Positions 58,710 through 64,000 of a stretch of DNA of 64,000 bases are shown piece by piece; the stretch's first letter is position 1; each line of letters starts with the position of its first letter. The position numbers and the translations under genes are program-made. This stretch comes from Haliotis asinina (taxonomy: Eukaryota; Mollusca; Gastropoda; Lepetellida; Haliotidae). The stretch spans positions 27,792,249 to 27,856,248 of the forward strand of contig NC_090283.1 in the NCBI RefSeq assembly GCF_037392515.1, in the 5' to 3' direction. The notes under the pieces were generated by a model. The model was not told where the DNA came from. It was given only the letters and a program-made list of their open reading frames with translations, and did no database searches.

Positions 58710-59619
58710 GACTGATGTGTCAGTGCATGGTACTCAGTACTACCTACACTTGCATAGGATGGGCGTTTCAGGAGTGCAATATGCCTTTATCTTTGCAAGT
58801 GTTCGAAAGATCTGACTGCACATGTTTTTGTCGGGTTAAGAGAGTGTATAATTTATTAGGTTCTTTTGCCGAAAGGCTAACGTGTCTGAAATGTACCTGC
58901 GGCCCAGTCGAAAATACGAAATGTCATAAGTGTAAGCTGTCAGCAGTCTTTAGGAGATTAGAAGTCTTATGTCGTAACTTCCTAACTGCAATTTAAAGTC
59001 GAAGGCAATTCAACAACAGTAGTTATCAGCTGGAAGACTTCCTTGAATTGCTCGGTTTAATAGTTTTACGAGACCAGACTAGCAAAATGAGTTTGCGTCG
59101 TCAGTATGACGAATTCACGTGCCTACAGCAATTTCAGAATCCCGTGGTTTTCTTGACTGTTTTCAGTAATATTTCGTGCACTGTATTCACGCTACTGGCA
59201 TCGCGTATGGGATGTACGTCGGGATAAGGGTTATGGGTATGATATGATTGCAATCTCCACCTTAGCCCGCGGTCATGTACAAGGCGTCTCACCGCCCACC
59301 AAATGAGATCTTCCAGTCAGCGTCTTCTCTATTTCCGATTTATCGACACATCAAGAAGAGAAAAACGTGTCGTTTTGTGGCGGCGATTGTGATTGATTCG
59401 GCAATGAATGTTTCCGTTTTACCTCTAAATGTCAAACCGTAACTTTGGGTGTTTTAGAGCCACACCCACCAGATATAACGTTGGCGACTTTTTATGAGAA
59501 AGCATGTTTATGTTCGATATTTCCTTTTGCATAGTTTCAAACTCGTCACATTTACACACATACATCACAAAATCACATCTGAAGAACTTCAACACACGGT
59601 ACCATTTATCGTCCCTGCG

Positions 59620-59658
<39 letters not shown>

Positions 59659-60680
59659 ATGCGTAATTATCTGTACGTATGAGCTTTTTTGCATAATGGT
59701 AGCTACGGCCCTATCGTGTGATGCACGTGCAGAGGAGCAGCGTAATTCTAACCGCGATCCAGTCTATTAAAATGCTATCATATTCATCATAGTGATGTAC
59801 AGCGCAGTCTGCCTTTATGATACGCATCCCGGGCTTGTATTCCGCCACTGTGTCGCCTCTGTACCCACTTAATCAGCCTTGAAATTCACGATTACAATCT
59901 TGGAATCAGCAGATTTGTACCTGCCCGCAGAAGCAGCTTTCTTCCTTGACGAATCGCTGTAATCAGAGAATATGTGCGCGGAGTCGCAAGAGCTGCCTCA
60001 TTTGTAGCCGACCTGATCCAAATAGTGGCGTGTACATGTTGTTACTTGATATCGCAGAAGATACGTCTTCACAAATGGCTACGTTTTTTTGCCTCGTTTC
60101 TTGTTAAGCAAACAGCCTATGTGTATGTCGGTTAATTTATCAAGCAGCGACAGTAAAATTTATGTGAACATATTTTGTGCTATCTTCCTTTCAAAATAAT
60201 CGCTGTGATACATTGACGGTTTTCGAATTTATATATCATGAAGCGCCAGACTTTAGGCACGATGTTGCGATGATCTATTGTTACATAATCTTTTTTAACC
60301 GGACTCAAGCCCGTATCACCTGTGAGTGTATTTGTGAGTACACCGGCGAATAACACTGTCAGTAGACTACATATAACACGAAAGATGTGACGAAATATCG
60401 GGCAATAAAGTGTGACGTGACACCAAGAATATATCTTCCTGTTAAAATAGACGTCATATATGGCAAATCATCACTCGACATTCCCTATTACTAGCTTGTC
60501 CTGTAATGTCATCATGTGTAATGAATGCGCAAAAAAAGGACAAATGATCAGATAGATGCTTATGTGCTTGATATCTAAGTTCATATTGTCTTCACGAGAA
60601 ACTACCCTTTCCTGTTTGGAGTGAGGGTAATGTGAGTGAGTGAGGATTTGTGGACCAGATTAGGCATGTTATAATTCGTC
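58710..60680. other. Stretch without recognisable genes
   Basis: A cysteine-rich short open frame at 58715-58996 and a (CT)n tract at 59625-59657 are the only structures seen. No splice-supported exon can be proposed. Confidence 0.5.
59625..59657. repeat. (CT)n microsatellite
   Basis: About 15 CT units; the open frames with SLSLSL or ERERER across it are by-products. Confidence 0.95.
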
Positions 60681-61167
60681 GTGTCATGCATATGTGTTTT
60701 ATTCGACATATCGCTGTGGAACAAACTGTATGTGTCGAACTCGGACCATCAATATACCTTGTCCCACCCAGCCCTCTCTGAAGTTGAAGTTCACTCTGGA
60801 TTCCGTGTCAGAAGAAAAAGTGTACGCATGGCCTCTAAGTCTCGCGATACACTACTTCCAATACTAAGTTGGTTCCTGGCTCCCTTTGCGCACGCTAGAC
60901 GAGACGCAGCGTACCTCCGGTACCAGATTTCCGGTGAGAAGCCAATATTCAAGAACTGGTTCTGTTTCCAGTTTGTGCGACGGCCAAATATGACTTTACT
61001 AGACCGGACCAAGTGTGCATACATGCTTGGCTGTAACAGCTGTTGACAGTAGTAATACATGTCTATCTTAAGGATGGTTAGATCGAAAATTTGTTATTCC
61101 TGCAAGAATTATCGTAGGCTTACTGCCTACTGACAACCATGAGACCATTCGAAAAGATAGGAAACGT

Positions 61168-61770
61168 TGTTTGTCCCGCTATGGGCGAGCTGTCTAAGGC
61201 GCCAGGCTACTAAATCCAGCGAGCTTGGAGGTGCCGGGATCGAGCCCACCTGTGGCCGGGTGTGAAAAACTTTGGAGTCAACTTTGTGTGCAGACTCTTT
61301 CAGTGTCATCACAACCCCTATAGTGTGCAGTACACAACCCTGTACACTTAAAAGAACCCACGAATCCGTTGGTAGATGACCAGATGGTGGTCACACGAAT
61401 ACGTACAAACACCTAGTTGCGGACACAGCAACGTGCAGTAAACATGGACAAAGTATATATTTAATGACGAGTGCGTAGTGACGAGTGACCTGTGTAAGAC
61501 TAATTTCAGTGGTCCCTTGTAGTTCGTTATAAAAGTATTTTAAAGTATATATATCCACCCAGCTGTGAATGGGTACCTCGTAAGGATGGGAAAGCCACAT
61601 TAACTCGGTGCGCCTGGTAAGGCTGCAAGAGTTGTATGATCCCCAGGGAGTTGAGACTGAAAATACGATGTGCATTTGTTATGGACATCCAATGATCGAG
61701 GGGGACAAAGCGCCCTTGAGCAGTTGAACTAACTGGATATCGGCGCTATACAAATATCTAGTTGTATTGT
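61168..61770 (+). mobile_element. tRNA-derived SINE, second family, about 600 bp with an internal foreign stretch
   Basis: The tRNA-like head has an A box in GGCGAGCTGTCTAAGGCGCC and a B box in GGGATCGAGCCC (61190-61250). The body contains ACACTTAAAAGAACCCACGA and GTTGGTAGATGACCAGATGG. The 3' part has CAGCTGTGAATGGGTACCTC, ACTCGGTGCGCCTGGTAAGG, CCCCAGGGAGTTGAGACTGA and ATCGGCGCTATACAAAT. About 120 bases at 61435-61555 do not look like part of it. It differs from the (CACT)n-tailed family. Confidence 0.65.
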
Positions 61771-64000
61771 ACTAAAGTCTCGCGAAATGACCTATGTACG
61801 GGCCCTGTTCTAGCACGTGCCAAGGTGTTCCCTGAGTTGTTATAAGATACTGTACAGTATGTGTATATGTATTTTTATCGGATATGGACTTAAGCTCCTA
61901 TATAGGCGTTATGATAGTTGTAGCGCTGTGCTGTCACTATGTGACTGCTTGTGATTGTATTACTTTTTATGATGTGAACATCTCAGGACGCTCATCGTTA
62001 AAATCCCAACAAGTGGGTGGGATGTGAAAATTACACATATCTGGGAACTTCAGAAACCGTGATCCATCCGTTTTACTTCCATATCTGATCAGTTTGATCA
62101 ATATTGTGATGGTCATGGAAAAAATCTTGTTGAATGAAAAAGTTCTCATGCAAGTAGCATAGTATTCCTGGTATGATCTTTGCTCGACTACAGATAACAC
62201 ATCTCAGTACAAGATGGATATGCTATCAGGCTTGTGTGTATGTTAACAGTTTTATTTTTCCTGGAAACTTAAAGGGGTAATTGAATTTAAATCCCCTGTT
62301 TGAATTTTACTGCGATTAATCTTGAAGAGATCAGGGGTCAAGTGATTATTATGTACTCTCTTCTAGAGACGAAGGTATGGGGAGATGTCACAATCTGGTC
62401 GAGATAAGTGTCAGTTCTTGTGTTTGATGGGAGAAGGTCGTACCCGTGGCACGGGTCAGATCCTTATGGTATCGTCAGACCTCATCACTGTAACGTACTT
62501 TCTCAAGGCTGTCAACTACTGCATGGTGCTTCAGGTATAGAGTCGATCTCGGTCAGGGCGCTATTATCCACTATATCTAATCCAGTGTGTTGGCCTAAAG
62601 CTTAATGTGTTTACCTACAATGTTAACAAAGACGACGTACTATTGTTGCAATTAAATCGATATATCCGCTTTAACATCTACACCGAAGCGTCGCATCTAT
62701 TGCGATAGAGAAGTTGACTATTGAGAAGAATGGTTTATCTTTATCATACGAGCACTTTACGAAGACAATCTTAGTGTTAGTCACTACCATATCCACACGT
62801 GGTGAAATTGATCTGGATCTAATACAACACTAGCGGATCATTCATCTGTGTTTGTTTCATTGTTTCATCGTTAAGGCATGTGATGCACTTTTGCTGAAAG
62901 TGACCTTGAAGTCGTCAGAAGATATTATCTTGATACTTGTAACTACCATTGGTTGTAGTGTAGAGATTTTTGTTACGAATAATGAGCGAACTCCATGTTG
63001 TCGAGGTACGTAGCGAACTGCGTTATATTGAAGACCAGGGTTCGATTCCCCACATGTGTACAATGAGTGCTTCCCATTTCTGGTGTCACCCATCAGGATA
63101 TGGCTGGAATATGGCTAAAACCGGCGTTGAACAAACCTCACTCACTCACTCACTCATTAATGTAATAAGGGAATAGAAGATGAATTTCACGTTATACTTA
63201 TATGTGAATGCTACAATAATCTAAGAACCTGTTATTTACCACAAATGTATAATCACAATCCGTCTACCTATAAATTCAAGCAATTACTGTCTTCCACATC
63301 ATCTGAGTTATTGAATAGTCTTTGTAAATATTTATGTTTGAGCTTTGAGCTACGTCAGCGGTTGGTTAATGGATAGCACATTTGTATCCCATGGTGTCTG
63401 TTATGTTGTCATAAGCGTGTTTACAGTGTACTTGTGTATCATTCAACATACATATGTATGTATCTGTATAACTGTATATGGGCCGATGGCCTTCATACGA
63501 AATAAAAGACTTGACATTAAGTTAACGGGCTGCTGTAGCTCAACCATTGGTGATCGGCACCAGCAGTCCTGTGAAGAAGGTGTGCATAATTCCTGTTCTT
63601 CGATACAGACTTACATGATGTCAATGTCTGGCTGAAATGATTTGAAAAACGAGGTCCAGCTGTGTGTATTTCGTAACCCCAGTATCCGAATGGCGCATGT
63701 ACGGCATGCGTGTTGGAATGCGCAATCTCTTAGAGTTACGAGTAACGTAAGTCAGTCTGAGTGAGTAGGCTTTACGACAGACACGCTAATTGGGTGGACT
63801 CATCCGAGTCTTGTCTGCATGTCCAGTAGGAATCATGTTGCAGGTTCATGATGAACCAGCGTTGCAGGTAGCATGGTCTCTTATATACGAAATCTGGAAA
63901 ATCACTACCAAAACCCATATCCACTTACTGGCTTGTGTGACATATTTCCCGCTTCATTTTCAATTCATCTATTTAGGAATTTGAAATGATGGAAAACAAA
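61771..64000. other. Stretch without genes to the window end
   Basis: Apart from the SINE at 62985-63157, no coding exon or named repeat can be supported here. Confidence 0.5.
62985..63157 (+). mobile_element. tRNA-derived SINE with (CACT)n tail
   Basis: B box in GGGTTCGATTCCCCACATGT (63039), then TTCTGGTGTCACCCATCAGG, ATATGGCTGGAATATGGCTA, AACCGGCGTTGAACAAA and a CTCACTCACTCACTCACTC tail at 63138-63157. The head before the B box is diverged. Confidence 0.75.

Noticed and set aside
58715-58996. Cysteine-rich 93-residue open frame
   Set aside because: No signal peptide and no regular cysteine spacing; flanked by a mobile element. Probably chance.
60681-61046. 121-residue open frame on the + strand and 89-residue one on the - strand
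   Set aside because: No motif, splice context or paralog that I recognise; may be part of an unknown repeat.

Overview
The window is eukaryotic, intron-bearing and rich in repeats. It most likely comes from a marine gastropod mollusc, and an abalone (Haliotis) is my best guess. That guess rests on remembered similarity: the dispersed repeats with a (CACT)n tail and an AGCAATATTCC-type core look like those common in abalone DNA. No search was possible.

Region 1 to about 41,100 is a head-to-tail array, all on the + strand, of gustatory-receptor-like (GR-like) seven-transmembrane genes. Each gene has four coding exons of about 981, 69, 90 and 63 bases, separated by three phase-0 introns. Together they code for 400-401 residues. 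The C-terminal end matches the insect/invertebrate GR signature: a GFF motif in exon 3, then TYAAVVLQL in exon 4 (family pattern TYhhhhhQF). I find the 3' exons of one gene whose start lies before the window (1447-1935), three complete 400-residue genes (6241-13131, 13728-19877, 24183-27396), one pseudogene (30905-33560) and one complete 401-residue gene (37160-39362). Exon 1 varies most around the third to fourth membrane segments and the loop between them. The long intracellular segment and the C-terminal exons are nearly fixed.

The array is being reshaped. Positions 1-7185 repeat at 17943-25127 with only two differences noticed. The identity stops abruptly inside exon 1 of the receptor genes, as expected for unequal crossing-over between paralogous exons (or for an assembly duplication). 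Intron 2 is the usual landing site for mobile DNA: a 4,013-bp foldback-like element built of TGTCGC octamers (7839-11851), a Tc1 relic, a LINE reverse-transcriptase relic and several MITEs. A 458-bp MITE with a perfect 27-bp terminal inverted repeat and a 9-bp target duplication sits inside exon 1 of the pseudogene.

Region 41,100-64,000 is mostly repeats. It holds one likely host gene on the - strand (46177-47143), coding for a repetitive, probably disordered protein of PRVKPEA-type units, and a candidate divergent promoter with 5' UTR exons on both strands near 51,184-51,542. It also holds a nearly complete Tc1 element (55021-56632) with an uninterrupted DD34E transposase, several tRNA-derived SINEs, small palindromic MITEs, two adjacent minisatellites and many microsatellites. 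No rRNA, tRNA gene or CRISPR array was found.
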